Positions 6,757-15,765 of a stretch of DNA of 33,236 nucleotides are shown piece after piece; the first letter of the stretch is position 1, and the number at the start of each line of letters is the position of its first letter. Under the pieces are notes generated by a model that saw nothing but the letters and a program-made list of their open reading frames with translations, searched no databases and was not told the origin of the DNA. The DNA lies in NCBI RefSeq assembly GCF_001550375.1, contig NZ_LRTR01000607.1, positions 1 to 33,236 on the forward strand. Reading direction: 5' to 3'. A program made the translations under genes and the position numbers. Source of the DNA: Streptomyces europaeiscabiei (GTDB lineage Bacteria; Actinomycetota; Actinomycetes; Streptomycetales; Streptomycetaceae).

Positions 6757-7784
6757 CCGACCACCGAGCACACGACCCACACGACCAGGCCGTAGACCAC
6801 TGGCTCACACACCACCAGCAGGCCCTGACCAGCGCACTGGACGACATCCTCGACACCGAAGCCGGACTCCGCGAAATCCTCATCCACTCCCGCCACGACA
6901 CCGCCGTGGACGACCTCGCCACCGTCCTCGACACCGAAGCCGGACTCGCCGCCATCCTGCCCCCCACACCCCAGCCCGCTGACCCGTCGCCCAGCGCACA
7001 CGACACCCCCCACGACCACACCCGCACACACGAACTCCAGGCCCTCAGCCCCGCAGACCGCATGACCCTGCGCAACCACCCCGACGTCAAACAAGCCACC
7101 CGCGCCCTCAACCACGCCCTCGCCACCGACCGCATCGACGCCCCCGCCCTCGTTCTCGTCCTCGCCCGCGACCTCGCCATCGACATCGACCACGACCTCG
7201 GCCACGCCCGCGACCGTGACCTCGCCCTCGACCACGCCCGCACCCTCGACCGCGCCCTCGACCGCTCCCGCAACCTCGGCTACGCCCTCGGCCACGCCCG
7301 CGCCCGCGACCTCGACCTCGCCCTCGTCCTCGTCCTCGAGCTCGCCCTCGACCTTGAGCTCGCCCTCGACCACGCCCGCAACCGCGACCTCGACCGCGCC
7401 CGCGACCGCGCCCGCGACCTCGACCGCGCCCTCAGCCTCGTCCGCGCCCGCGCCCGCGCCCGCGACCTCGCCCGCACCGTCGTCGATGTCCGTACCGCCG
7501 AGGTCCGCAGGGCCATCGGCCTGGCACTCGACCGGGACACCCCCGAACTCGACGCGAACTCGCTGCACACCCTCCTGCACGACTTCACCACCGCCGACCT
7601 GCGCGACGCCGACCTGACCGGCACAGACCTCAGCGGAGTCCGCTGGTCGGAACACGGCACACAATGGCCACCGATCATCGACATCGAAAACCTAAAGACC
7701 CGATCCGACGAAACCCCACCCGGCAGCGGAACCTGGACCATCCGCTCCGGCACCGCAACCATCCGCAACCTCGCCGAACTATGA
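6753..7784 (+). CDS. low-complexity Leu/Asp/Ala/Arg repeat protein coupled to the sigma factor
   Basis: 343 residues from GTG 6753, overlapping the sigma stop as GTGA. The N-terminal half carries two similar segments (LDDILDTEAGLREILIH and LATVLDTEAGLAAILPP). Residues about 125-245 are a degenerate array of short helical units built from LD, AR, AL and RD (for example LDHARTLDRALDRSR), predicted to be one long amphipathic helix or coiled coil. The C-terminus has a pentapeptide-like stretch (FTTADLRDADLTGTDLSGVRW) followed by a small beta tail. No known anti-sigma fold is visible. Strict coupling suggests that it acts with the sigma factor, as an anti-sigma factor or a sensor. The repeated DNA is strongly C-rich on the coding strand. 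Confidence 0.75.
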   Translation: MTDHRAHDPHDQAVDHWLTHHQQALTSALDDILDTEAGLREILIHSRHDTAVDDLATVLDTEAGLAAILPPTPQPADPSPSAHDTPHDHTRTHELQALSPADRMTLRNHPDVKQATRALNHALATDRIDAPALVLVLARDLAIDIDHDLGHARDRDLALDHARTLDRALDRSRNLGYALGHARARDLDLALVLVLELALDLELALDHARNRDLDRARDRARDLDRALSLVRARARARDLARTVVDVRTAEVRRAIGLALDRDTPELDANSLHTLLHDFTTADLRDADLTGTDLSGVRWSEHGTQWPPIIDIENLKTRSDETPPGSGTWTIRSGTATIRNLAEL

Positions 7785-8444
7785 CCCCTTGCGAATCACA
7801 GAACACGCAAGTCAGGCACGTCCACGCCAGCCCAAGATGCCGCCACCCGGCACCTGCCCGGTCTACTCCCGGGCAGCTTCGGCAGCACGCCGACGGTCGC
7901 TGAGACAGGCTCCGCACCCCCGCCGACCGTCAGACCGACGTCCGGACAGACGGAACTCCGCCAGCGGCACACCCACCTGACGGCCTCCATCCGGCGGCAC
8001 CCCTCTTCCCACTCACGCCGGGCGCGCTCGAGTCCGGCCGCGCCTTACGACGGGCCCCCACGCGCACCGAGTAGGCGCGGAAGTCTCGGGGTTGTCCACC
8101 GTGCACATCCGGCGTTGAGCGCCCTCCGGTGCGCCAGGACGTCCCGCGCCGTTCAGCCTGTTTGCCATGGGCCGGTGTCGTGTTCAGGAGGTCGTGCGGC
8201 GGTGCGCGGGCGAGAGGCTCGGCGACACAAACAGCTGAGTTCAGCGAATAACGACCGGACAGTCCGGAAATTTTGTGACCGTCAGCGATACTGCGCAGAG
8301 ATCGCTAAGCAAGAAAAAACCTTCACGATCCCCGCCTTTCGCTCTAGATAGCGAAAGTCGGGGGAATTATATTTTGCCGATAGGTGAAATAATTCACTGC
8401 AAGATCGTCAGGGAGCTGCACGAGGATGCCACGCTGATAGACGA
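7785..8444. other. non-coding stretch with a hairpin and AT-rich patch
   Basis: No frame here has convincing protein character. An imperfect hairpin (8330-8343 with 8350-8363, one mismatch) ends the GC-rich part and is followed by AATTATATTTT. A second small inverted repeat, GTGAA (8384-8388) and TTCAC (8393-8397), lies just after. The segment of about 8230-8420 is markedly AT-rich for this replicon. The first hairpin plus T-rich tail would work as a plus-strand terminator. Confidence 0.4.
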
Positions 8445-8555
8445 TCACCCGTTGCGTGGTCGTGTGTTGCCGTACCCCCGAGCCCTCTGGGCAACGACGC
8501 GGTCTTCGATCGACTCCAGAGCGCTGTGGCTGGACTGGGCGTAGTGGGCTGTCAT
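8445..8555 (-). CDS. possible 36-residue protein coupled to the nuclease
   Basis: ATG 8555 overlaps the stop of the nuclease gene (ATGA). The frame runs 36 residues (MTAHYAQSSHSALESIEDRV...) with Streptomyces-like third-position GC. It is too short to be sure of, and no family is recognised. Its only support is the coupled start and the codon usage. Confidence 0.25.
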   Translation of the reverse strand: MTAHYAQSSHSALESIEDRVVAQRARGYGNTRPRNG

Positions 8556-9040
8556 GCCGCGGCTGCCGCGGCTGCCGCGCTGGCCGGTCCGAAGACGTCG
8601 TCGAAGTGGTGCGCTCGTTCTGTGCGTACGAGGTGGAAGGCGCCGCTGCGGTGGCGTAAGGCATGGGCGGAGTAATGGCTGACCTCGGCCGGGGTGAGGA
8701 CCTTGAGGTCGCCGAAGACGTAGTACAGCGGGGTGGGTGCGTGGGCCGCGGTGAAGAGAAGGCCGGCGTTGACGGTGTCTTTGCTGATGGCGTAGCGGTC
8801 GGTGTCGGTGCTGGGCATGCGGTCTTTTGCGTCGATGGTGATCAGGTCGCTGCCGCGGGCGGCGATGAGGTCGGGGAAGTGCCGCAGGGCGGAGCAGGTG
8901 CGGCGCAGGGCGTCCCGCACGGCGGGCGGGTAGGTGCCCTGTCCGCAGGGCTGGACGGTCCAGCCGCGGGCGCGCAGAGCGGCCGCCACCCGACGTTCGT
9001 GCGCATCGCCTATCGCTTTGCTGTCCTGCCACTGCCTCAC
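8552..9040 (-). CDS. PD-(D/E)XK nuclease-like protein
   Basis: 162 residues from GTG 9040, preceded by GAGGGGG at 7-8 bases; ATG 9076 or 9112 in the same frame are alternatives with weaker sites. The restriction-endonuclease-fold signature is visible: GDAHERRVAAALRARGW gives a helix with conserved Glu15, PD at 56-57 (HFPDLIAARG), then ITIDAK with Asp70 and Lys72, followed by a mixed alpha/beta half (AGLLFTAAHAPTPLYYVFGD). This is the layout of small Holliday-resolvase or nickase-like nucleases. The C-terminus is a poly-Ala tail. It is divergent from the CGNR-helicase pair, with only about 85 bases between the starts, so the three genes may share control. DNA processing at the replicon end or a defence role are both possible. 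Confidence 0.65.
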   Translation of the reverse strand: MRQWQDSKAIGDAHERRVAAALRARGWTVQPCGQGTYPPAVRDALRRTCSALRHFPDLIAARGSDLITIDAKDRMPSTDTDRYAISKDTVNAGLLFTAAHAPTPLYYVFGDLKVLTPAEVSHYSAHALRHRSGAFHLVRTERAHHFDDVFGPASAAAAAAAA

Positions 9041-9124
9041 CGCGGTGCCCCCTCGAGTAAGCTCAGCAATCCACATGAGTGATACGAAGCGTTCACTGTT
9101 CGTACTACCCATCCGGTGACTATG

Positions 9125-10063
9125 ATGCTCCTCATGGCGGCATACGTTGACCCACGCTTTCGTCCCACGCTCTGGCCGGGAACTCCTGTGCCGACACCGC
9201 AGTTGATACCTCTTAGCGGGGCGCGGGCCGACGGCGAGTGGATCGTCTGGACCCCGCAGGCCCGTTCCCGCTCGCACACGGTCCCCGTGCCGGAGGACTT
9301 CTACCTGCGCGAGTTCATGGAGGTCAACCCCGAGGACCTCGACGCCGTGGCCGCCTTGATGCGCACTTACGGACACCTCGGCGGCAGCATCAACACCGGC
9401 AGCTGGGACGAAGACGAGTACGAGCGGCTCAAGGAGCTCACCGGGCGCGAACACCCCCGCGCGCCGTTCGTCCTGCACGGCGAACTGGCCACGCTCTACG
9501 TGACGGAGGCCCAGGCGGCTATCACCACCTGGCTGGCCCTGCGCCGCGAGGGCGGGCTCGACGCGCTCGTCGAGCCCGAGGTCTCCGAGGAACAACTGGC
9601 CCAGTGGCGCGCCGACAACAGCGACCAGGATGAGGCGTGGCCGCGCGACCTGGACCACCTGCGCGAGCTCACCCTCGAATTCAAGATCACCCACCTGGAG
9701 GGTGAGCTGAACGGCGCGCTGGAACCGTTCAGTATCGGCATCGGCGGCCTGGATGACCGTTACCCCACCATCCTGTCCGTGGCGTTCCTCCAGCTGTACA
9801 ACCACCTCGCCGAGGACGCGACGATCCGCGAGTGCGCGAATGAGACCTGCCGCCGCAGCTTCGTACGCCAGCGCGGGCGCGCCGAGTACGGGCAGAACCG
9901 CACCAGTGGCATCAAGTACTGCACCCGCGAGTGCGCCCGCGCCCAGGCGCAGCGGGAACTGCGCCGGCGTCGCAGACAGCAGACCCTGCCGCTCCAGCCG
10001 CCGCCGGCCGAGGACCCGATGCCGCAGGACGGCCCGGAGCCCGTCGGCCGGGCGGGAGACTAG
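9125..10063 (+). CDS. CGNR-type zinc-finger protein
   Basis: About 312 residues. ATG 9125 is chosen because GGTGA lies 5 bases upstream; GTG 9116 and ATG 9122 or 9134 are in frame. A mostly alpha-helical N-terminal region of 230 residues ends in a C-terminal zinc module: [10 protein letters not shown] ... [10 protein letters not shown], that is C-X4-C and C-X3-C, about 20 residues apart. It is followed by a highly basic helix ([10 protein letters not shown]), as in the CGNR zinc-finger family of putative DNA-binding regulators. Two bases separate its stop from the helicase ATG, so the two are co-translated. A proline-rich tail closes the protein. Function beyond nucleic-acid binding is unknown. 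Confidence 0.75.
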   Translation: MLLMAAYVDPRFRPTLWPGTPVPTPQLIPLSGARADGEWIVWTPQARSRSHTVPVPEDFYLREFMEVNPEDLDAVAALMRTYGHLGGSINTGSWDEDEYERLKELTGREHPRAPFVLHGELATLYVTEAQAAITTWLALRREGGLDALVEPEVSEEQLAQWRADNSDQDEAWPRDLDHLRELTLEFKITHLEGELNGALEPFSIGIGGLDDRYPTILSVAFLQLYNHLAEDATIRECANETCRRSFVRQRGRAEYGQNRTSGIKYCTRECARAQAQRELRRRRRQQTLPLQPPPAEDPMPQDGPEPVGRAGD

Positions 10064-10065
10064 CG

Positions 10066-12693
10066 ATGATCAGTCTGCGGGAACACCAGGCGGAGGCCGT
10101 CTCGCGGATCCGGAAGTGGGCGGGCTTCCCCCTACGGTCGTTCACGCCCGCCCAGGGGCTGCGTGGCACGGTGGTCTCCGCGACCGGCTCCGGAAAGACG
10201 ATCACGGCCGCGTGGGCCGCGCTGGAGTGCTTCCGCAGCGGGCGGATCCTCGCCATGGTCCCCACTCTCGACCTGCTCGTGCAGACCGCCCAGGCGTGGC
10301 GCAGGGTCGGCCACAACGGGCCGATGGTCGCGGTGTGTTCGCTGGAGAAAGACGAGGTCCTGGAGCAGCTCGGGGTGCGGACCACCACCAACCCCATCCA
10401 GCTCGCCCTGTGGGCGGGGCACGGGCCTGTGGTGGTGTTCGCCACGTACGCCTCTCTCGTGGACCGCGAGGATCCCGAGGATGTCACGGGCCGGGCGAAG
10501 GTACGCGGGCCGCTGGAGGCCGCCCTGGCGGGCGGGGAGCGGCTGTACGGACAGACAATGGCTCCGTTCGACCTCGCCGTCGTCGACGAAGCCCACTCAA
10601 CCGCCGGTGATCTGGGGCGGCCATGGGCGGCGATCCACGACAACAGCCGCATCCCCGCCGACTTCCGGCTCTACCTGACCGCGACCCCGCGCATCCTCGC
10701 CTCCCCCCGCCCGCAGAAGGGCACCGGCGGCCAGGAGCTGGCCATCGCGACGATGGTCAGCGACCCCGACGGCCCCTACGGTGAATGGCTGTTCGAGCTC
10801 GGGCTGTCGGAGGCCGTCGAGCGGGGCATCCTCGCCGGGTTCGAGATCGACGTCCTGGAAATCCACGACCCCTCCCCCGTCCAGGAACCGTCGGAGGAAG
10901 CGCTGCGCGGGCGGCGCCTGGCACTGCTGCAGACCGCCCTCCTGGAACACGCCGCCGCACGCAACCTCCGCACCGTCATGACGTTCCACCAGCGGGTCGA
11001 GGAAGCCGCCGCGTTCGCGGAGAAGATGCCGCAGACCGCGGCCCGGCTGCACGCGGCCGAGGTCTCCGAGAAGGCCCTGGCCGACGCGGACGCCCTGCCG
11101 AAGTCGTCGATCGACGCCGAGTTCTACGACCTTGAGGCCGGCCGCCACGTCCCCCCGGAGAGGGTGTGGTCGGCGTGGCTGTGCGGCGACCATCTCGTCG
11201 CCGAACGCCGGGAGGTCCTGCGCCAGTTCGCCGACGGCATCGATGCCGCGGGCCGCCGAGTACACCGGGCCTTCCTTGCCTCCGTCCGGGTGCTCGGCGA
11301 AGGCGTCGACATCGTCGGCGAGCGCGGCGTGGAGGCGATCTGCTTCGCCGACACCCGCGGCTCCCAGGTCGAGATCGTCCAGAACATCGGCCGCGCCCTG
11401 CGCCCCAACCCCGACGGCACGAACAAGACCGCCCGCATCATCGTGCCCGTCTTCCTCCAGCCCGGCGAAGACCCGACCGACATGGTCGCCTCCGCCTCGT
11501 TCGCACCCCTCGTAGCCGTCCTCCAAGGTTTGCGCTCCCACTCGGAACGCCTCGTCGAGCAGCTCGCCAGCCGGGCACTGACCAGCGGGCAGCGCAAGGT
11601 ACACATCCAGCGCGACGAGGACGGGCGGATCATCGGCACCACGTCCGAAGGCGAGGGCGGGCAGGACGAGACCGAGGGCGCGGTGGAGTCAGCGCTGCTG
11701 CACTTCTCCACCCCGAGGGACGCGATGACGATCGCGGCGTTCTTGCGCACCCGGGTGTACCGGCCGGAGTCGCTGGTGTGGCTCGAGGGCTATCAGGCAC
11801 TGCTGCGCTGGCGGAAGGACAACCACATCACTGGCCTGCATGCCGTCCCGTACGACACCAAGACCGAGGCTGGCGTAACCAAGGCGTTCCCCCTGGGACG
11901 CTGGGTCCACCAGCAACGGCGCACCCACCGCGCCGGCGAACTCGACCAGCACCGCAAGGAACTCCTCGACGAAGCCGGAATGGTGTGGGAACCCGGCGAC
12001 GAAGCCTGGGAAACCAAACTCGCAGCCCTGCGCTCCTTCCACCGCGCCCACGGCCACATCGCCCCCAGACGCGACGCCGTATGGGGCGGCGCCGACAGCG
12101 AACTGGTGCCGGTCGGGGAGCACATGGCCAACCTCCGCCGCACCCACGGCCTCGGCAAAAACCCCGAACGCGCCGCAGCCCGCGCGGCACAGCTGACCGC
12201 GATCGACCCCGACTGGAACTGCCCCTGGCCCCTGGACTGGCAACGCCACCACCGCGTCCTCACCGACCTCGCCACCGACGAACCCGACAGCACCCTCCCC
12301 GACATCCAGCCCGGAGTGCAGTTCGAAGGCGACGACCTCGGACGATGGCTCCAACGACAGACCCGCGACTGGTCCCAGCTCACCAAGGAACAGCAGCGCA
12401 GACTCTCAGCGCTGGGCATCACACCCGCCGAACAGCCCGCACCGGCCACCGCAGCCAAGGGCACCGGGAAGGCATCAGCCTTCCAACGCGGCCTCGCGGC
12501 CCTCGCCCAGTGGATCCAGCGCGAGGGCACCCACAAGGCAGTACCGAGAGGGCACATCGAAACCGTCGTCGTCGACGGCCAGGAACACCAGCACAAGCTC
12601 GGCGTATGGATCTCCAACACCAAGACCCGCCGCGACAAACTCACCCACGACCAGCGCACCGCACTGCGGGAACTGGGCATGCAGTGGGCGTAG
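10066..12693 (+). CDS. DEAH superfamily 2 helicase with helicase-associated (HA) domains
   Basis: 875 residues from ATG 10066, with GGGAG 7 bases upstream. Helicase motifs are intact: Walker A ATGSGKT (39-45), DEAH (174-177), LTATP (204-208), a motif V-like VLGEGVDI (409-416) and motif VI QNIGRALR (439-446). After about residue 580 come several Trp-rich HA repeats (GRWVHQQRRTHRAG, GEHMANLRRTHGLG, GRWLQRQTRDWSQL, GVWISNTKTRRDKL). Helicases of this design, including TtrA, sit at the ends of Streptomyces linear replicons and have been linked to conjugal transfer. The position 10 kb from the telomere fits that group. It follows the CGNR gene directly and ends convergently with the kinase gene. 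A ttrA identity is likely but not proved. Confidence 0.88.
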   Translation: MISLREHQAEAVSRIRKWAGFPLRSFTPAQGLRGTVVSATGSGKTITAAWAALECFRSGRILAMVPTLDLLVQTAQAWRRVGHNGPMVAVCSLEKDEVLEQLGVRTTTNPIQLALWAGHGPVVVFATYASLVDREDPEDVTGRAKVRGPLEAALAGGERLYGQTMAPFDLAVVDEAHSTAGDLGRPWAAIHDNSRIPADFRLYLTATPRILASPRPQKGTGGQELAIATMVSDPDGPYGEWLFELGLSEAVERGILAGFEIDVLEIHDPSPVQEPSEEALRGRRLALLQTALLEHAAARNLRTVMTFHQRVEEAAAFAEKMPQTAARLHAAEVSEKALADADALPKSSIDAEFYDLEAGRHVPPERVWSAWLCGDHLVAERREVLRQFADGIDAAGRRVHRAFLASVRVLGEGVDIVGERGVEAICFADTRGSQVEIVQNIGRALRPNPDGTNKTARIIVPVFLQPGEDPTDMVASASFAPLVAVLQGLRSHSERLVEQLASRALTSGQRKVHIQRDEDGRIIGTTSEGEGGQDETEGAVESALLHFSTPRDAMTIAAFLRTRVYRPESLVWLEGYQALLRWRKDNHITGLHAVPYDTKTEAGVTKAFPLGRWVHQQRRTHRAGELDQHRKELLDEAGMVWEPGDEAWETKLAALRSFHRAHGHIAPRRDAVWGGADSELVPVGEHMANLRRTHGLGKNPERAAARAAQLTAIDPDWNCPWPLDWQRHHRVLTDLATDEPDSTLPDIQPGVQFEGDDLGRWLQRQTRDWSQLTKEQQRRLSALGITPAEQPAPATAAKGTGKASAFQRGLAALAQWIQREGTHKAVPRGHIETVVVDGQEHQHKLGVWISNTKTRRDKLTHDQRTALRELGMQWA

Positions 12694-12821
12694 AGAACGA
12701 GCACAGGAGCCAGAGCCGATTAGCACCAACCGATCGCACACAAAGATTTGTTGTCTCTCGCCGAACAGGCCGTCGCACCTCAAACTTAATGCTTATGAAA
12801 GTCAGAGATCCCATTCTTCCA

Positions 12822-15329
12822 TTAATTCCCCGTCGTCCTTTTTCGAGTAATCCCCGCCCTGGAGCGTTCGCATCGCGTCACAATTTCTTCTAGCTCGGGC
12901 GCCTGGAAAAGGCTTCTGTGCGTCCGAGCGAAGACTTCGATGGCGCGCTGTAGCGGTTGCGTAGCGCCTCCACGGCTGGGCGTGGCAGGCTCAGCCAACT
13001 CCTCGAAAAGGTGCAATTCCCTCTCCTTCATATCGAATGCAAAGTTGCTGATCTCTTGAAAGTAGCGTGCGAAGCGAGCAGATATCGTTCGGCTACTCAC
13101 GTTAACGCCGACCGCGAGTTGCTCTGTCGTATAGTGACCTTCGGACAACAATGCCCATAGCTTTACGTCTATGCGACTGGCAAGGATGTTACTGATGAAG
13201 GAGCCAGTCCCGTTGCCTCTCTCAGGAAGGTAGTTCCGCAACGAATTCGGTAACCGGCCAGAGGCAATTTCATCAAGGGTCTGAATCACTCTCGGATAGC
13301 CGTGCTCTGGGCTATCGTCTTTGTAACTCCAGCCGACGATGATCTGCCCCTGCCGAGGGGGAGGCAAGAGCTGGCAGACGGCAAACGGGAAAAGAGCTGA
13401 ACCGACCTCAGACTTGGAAAGCCCAATAGCCTTAGGGCCGTTACGGTTGATCAGAGTATCGAAGACGGATAGGCAAGTCCGGCTCCGGCCAGAGCGCTCA
13501 AAAGTGACATCGACGAGGACCACGTCGATCTCTGGGTGGGCATCGAGATAAGCATCAAGGCGCATGGGATCGGCCAGACTGGCCAGATGGAACCTGTCTT
13601 CGTCTCCGGGCAGGTTAGAAATGAAATGTTTGAGAGGCGAGAGTGCAGTGACCTCATTGTCATCAAGCGCGACAATATGCATGCGCTGGCCTGCGCCTCC
13701 AGTTCGGACGTTATCCGACGTTGCGCTGAAAGGTCTCGGGCGTACTGCGGATTCTTCGGCGAGTTGGGCATCCTCGACGAGGTATGTGACCTTCTGATCC
13801 TCCACGGCGCCATTGTCGCTGATGATGTTGAAACGGGCATCGAGATCTTCCAGCCTTGTCTCAGGCCGTCCTGTGAACGTTCCGTCTGTGTTCGCGACTG
13901 CGGGCGGTGAGGAGTGGCGGGTGGCCTTGCCCGAGACAGCTGAGCGGATCCGGTGGTCAACGCGGACGTCGTTAGCTAGGGAAGTAAAGTGCCGCGCGCA
14001 GTTGGGGTGATCGCGTAGCGCTCCAGCGACCGACGCAGCAGCGTCACCTCCCAAGGTCCGCAGCCAGGGCCTGATCTCGTCCTGGGAACGCCACTGATCC
14101 CATAGGGCGTCCCAGGCGAACGCGCCATTGCAGCACTCTTCCAGCAGGTGCAGCTCAGCGGCATCCGCTGCGTGCCTTGCAACGGCCAAGAGCCACAGGA
14201 TGACGGCAGCGACCTCTCCTCGCTCCGGTGGCCGGTGTGTGCCCAGCAGTTCAGCCATCGCACGGACGATCTCCACTGCGCGCGAAGGATCAGCCATCAG
14301 CGCCGGCAAGAGTGCCTCCGGAGAGACCCGGAGGAGTACATCGCAGTGCAAGGCGGCGTCGTCGGGGTGGGCAGCGGCCAGGGCCACCAGTTGCTCCGGC
14401 GCGTCAGGTACTGCTTCGCCTATGCCCTCCAAGGAGTCGCGGAGCGTCTCACCGCGGACCACCGGTGGTACGGGCGGTGCCTCGGTCTCCTGGGCGACGA
14501 GGTCGAGGAACGCCTGCACCGTGGGCGGCCGACGGCCGGGGTCCTTCCGTGTGGCCTCCCGGACGACCGCACGCCATGGCCCGGAAGCCGGTATCAGGGG
14601 AATGTTCTGCAGCGGGTCCTTGCCGGTGACAGCCCAGCCGATCAGCTGTCCCAGACTGTAGATGTCAGTTGGCGGGCCAGCGCTGTGGGCGTTGCCACTC
14701 AACTCGGGGGCGGCGAAGCCTTTGGAGCCCATGTTCATCCCGACCTTGGTGCGCTGCGCGTGGGTGGTCATGCCTGCGGGACGGCGTGCGATGCCCCAGT
14801 CGGCCAGGACCCATCGTCCGTCGAGCCGGAGTACGTTGGACGGCTTGATGTCCCGGTGCACCCACCCTTGAGAGGCACCCTGTTCATGGGCGTCGTGAGC
14901 GGCAGACAGCACGGAGCACAGACCGTTCACCAGAGCCCGCAGAGCAGTCGGGTCTTTGAGCTCATCTCGGCATTCCGTGGCAGTCTCCTTTGCCACCGGC
15001 ATGACGAACCAGGTGCTGTCGGGACCGGAGTCCCAGACCGGCATCGCATGCGGGTGGCCGTTCAGGAAACGGCCGACCTGAATCTCACGTGCCATCCGAG
15101 CTTTCTTGGAAAGGGCCGGGTTCTTGCCGTGCAACTGCTTGAGGACAACGGGCGTGCCAGTCTCTTTATGGGTCGCATAGAAGACGTCGGCCATTCCGTC
15201 CTGATGGCGGTGGAAGGGCAGCGTCTCGCAGGCGTAGTCTTTTCGCACACCCCGCGCCTCGTACGGCGCCGCGCCCGTGTGAGCAGATCTCCTGCCTCTG
15301 TCCTGCGGAGCGGTCTCATCCCTACTCAC
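12822..15329 (-). CDS. Ser/Thr protein kinase fused to a receiver-like domain and HTH
   Basis: 835 residues from GTG 15329, with GGGGGAG 5 bases upstream. The N-terminal kinase (about 38-285) has VVLKQL Lys64, HRDIKPSN (158-165), DWG in place of DFG (177-179) and an APE-like segment (207-209). The usual Gly-rich loop is poor. A helical linker (about 300-460) follows. At about 549-640 is a response-regulator-like fold: MHIVALDDNE gives the acidic pair 556-557, IDVVLVDV gives the acceptor-position Asp607, and AIGLSK gives Ser638; the conserved Lys is not evident. At 721-770 a LuxR/GerE-like HTH follows (LWALLSEGHYTTEQLAVGVN, SSRTISARFARYF). So one chain combines a eukaryotic-type kinase with a transcription-factor half. 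It is preceded by a small ORF in the same direction. Confidence 0.8.
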   Translation of the reverse strand: MSRDETAPQDRGRRSAHTGAAPYEARGVRKDYACETLPFHRHQDGMADVFYATHKETGTPVVLKQLHGKNPALSKKARMAREIQVGRFLNGHPHAMPVWDSGPDSTWFVMPVAKETATECRDELKDPTALRALVNGLCSVLSAAHDAHEQGASQGWVHRDIKPSNVLRLDGRWVLADWGIARRPAGMTTHAQRTKVGMNMGSKGFAAPELSGNAHSAGPPTDIYSLGQLIGWAVTGKDPLQNIPLIPASGPWRAVVREATRKDPGRRPPTVQAFLDLVAQETEAPPVPPVVRGETLRDSLEGIGEAVPDAPEQLVALAAAHPDDAALHCDVLLRVSPEALLPALMADPSRAVEIVRAMAELLGTHRPPERGEVAAVILWLLAVARHAADAAELHLLEECCNGAFAWDALWDQWRSQDEIRPWLRTLGGDAAASVAGALRDHPNCARHFTSLANDVRVDHRIRSAVSGKATRHSSPPAVANTDGTFTGRPETRLEDLDARFNIISDNGAVEDQKVTYLVEDAQLAEESAVRPRPFSATSDNVRTGGAGQRMHIVALDDNEVTALSPLKHFISNLPGDEDRFHLASLADPMRLDAYLDAHPEIDVVLVDVTFERSGRSRTCLSVFDTLINRNGPKAIGLSKSEVGSALFPFAVCQLLPPPRQGQIIVGWSYKDDSPEHGYPRVIQTLDEIASGRLPNSLRNYLPERGNGTGSFISNILASRIDVKLWALLSEGHYTTEQLAVGVNVSSRTISARFARYFQEISNFAFDMKERELHLFEELAEPATPSRGGATQPLQRAIEVFARTHRSLFQAPELEEIVTRCERSRAGITRKRTTGN

Positions 15330-15351
15330 ATGCTCCCCCTCTCCCAAGGTC

Positions 15352-15510
15352 CTACTGGGGCTTCCTCTTGAACTGGAGGATCTTGCGCTCGCCGACCGAG
15401 AGCTCGAACTCCGTCAGCGGCGGTCCGCTCTGCGCCGGCAGTTCGGCGCTGACCACGCCCGCGCCAACTCCCGTGTGAGCAGCGCCTTCTGTGTTGTGAT
15501 CCCCAGACAT
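15352..15510 (-). CDS. 52-residue protein upstream of the kinase gene
   Basis: ATG 15510, with a possible earlier in-frame start at 15546. Ends 22 bases before the kinase start, in the same direction, so a two-gene operon is likely. The sequence is a Gly/Ala-rich N-terminus, then GPPLTEFELSVGERKILQFK and a basic end. No domain is recognised and the ribosome-binding site is weak. It could be a peptide ligand or substrate of the kinase, but this is speculation from position. The 255 bases upstream (15511-15765) contain no supported gene. Confidence 0.5.
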   Translation of the reverse strand: MSGDHNTEGAAHTGVGAGVVSAELPAQSGPPLTEFELSVGERKILQFKRKPQ

Positions 15511-15765
15511 GCGGCGACCGTACCGGTTGCACACAGTTCGGTACACATCGCCTTGCGTAAAAGGATCCCACTGTCACCCACGGCGGTGCGGCAGCTACGT
15601 CGGCCCCTGCTCCGGCTGCCAACGCGCCACGCTCCGGTGGACTGCACCTGTGCCAGTGCCCGCGACAGTTGGGGGCCCGCCATGCGCCTCACCAGCACCC
15701 GTGCGCGGGGCTGACCGCTGCGCCCGCAGTTCAGTGAACCGAGGGCGCCTCGCCGTTCGCCCTCC

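Noticed and set aside
6399..7664. 421-residue minus-strand Val/Glu/Gly-rich frame
   Set aside because: Antisense reading of the sigma gene and the LD/AR repeat; composition is repeat-derived.
11166..12893. 575-residue Arg/Pro-rich plus-strand frame
   Set aside because: Out-of-frame shadow of the helicase gene, which has all its motifs in the other frame.
14148..15371. 407-residue plus-strand frame opposite the kinase
   Set aside because: No domain; the kinase motifs (Lys64, HRD, DWG) are on the other strand.
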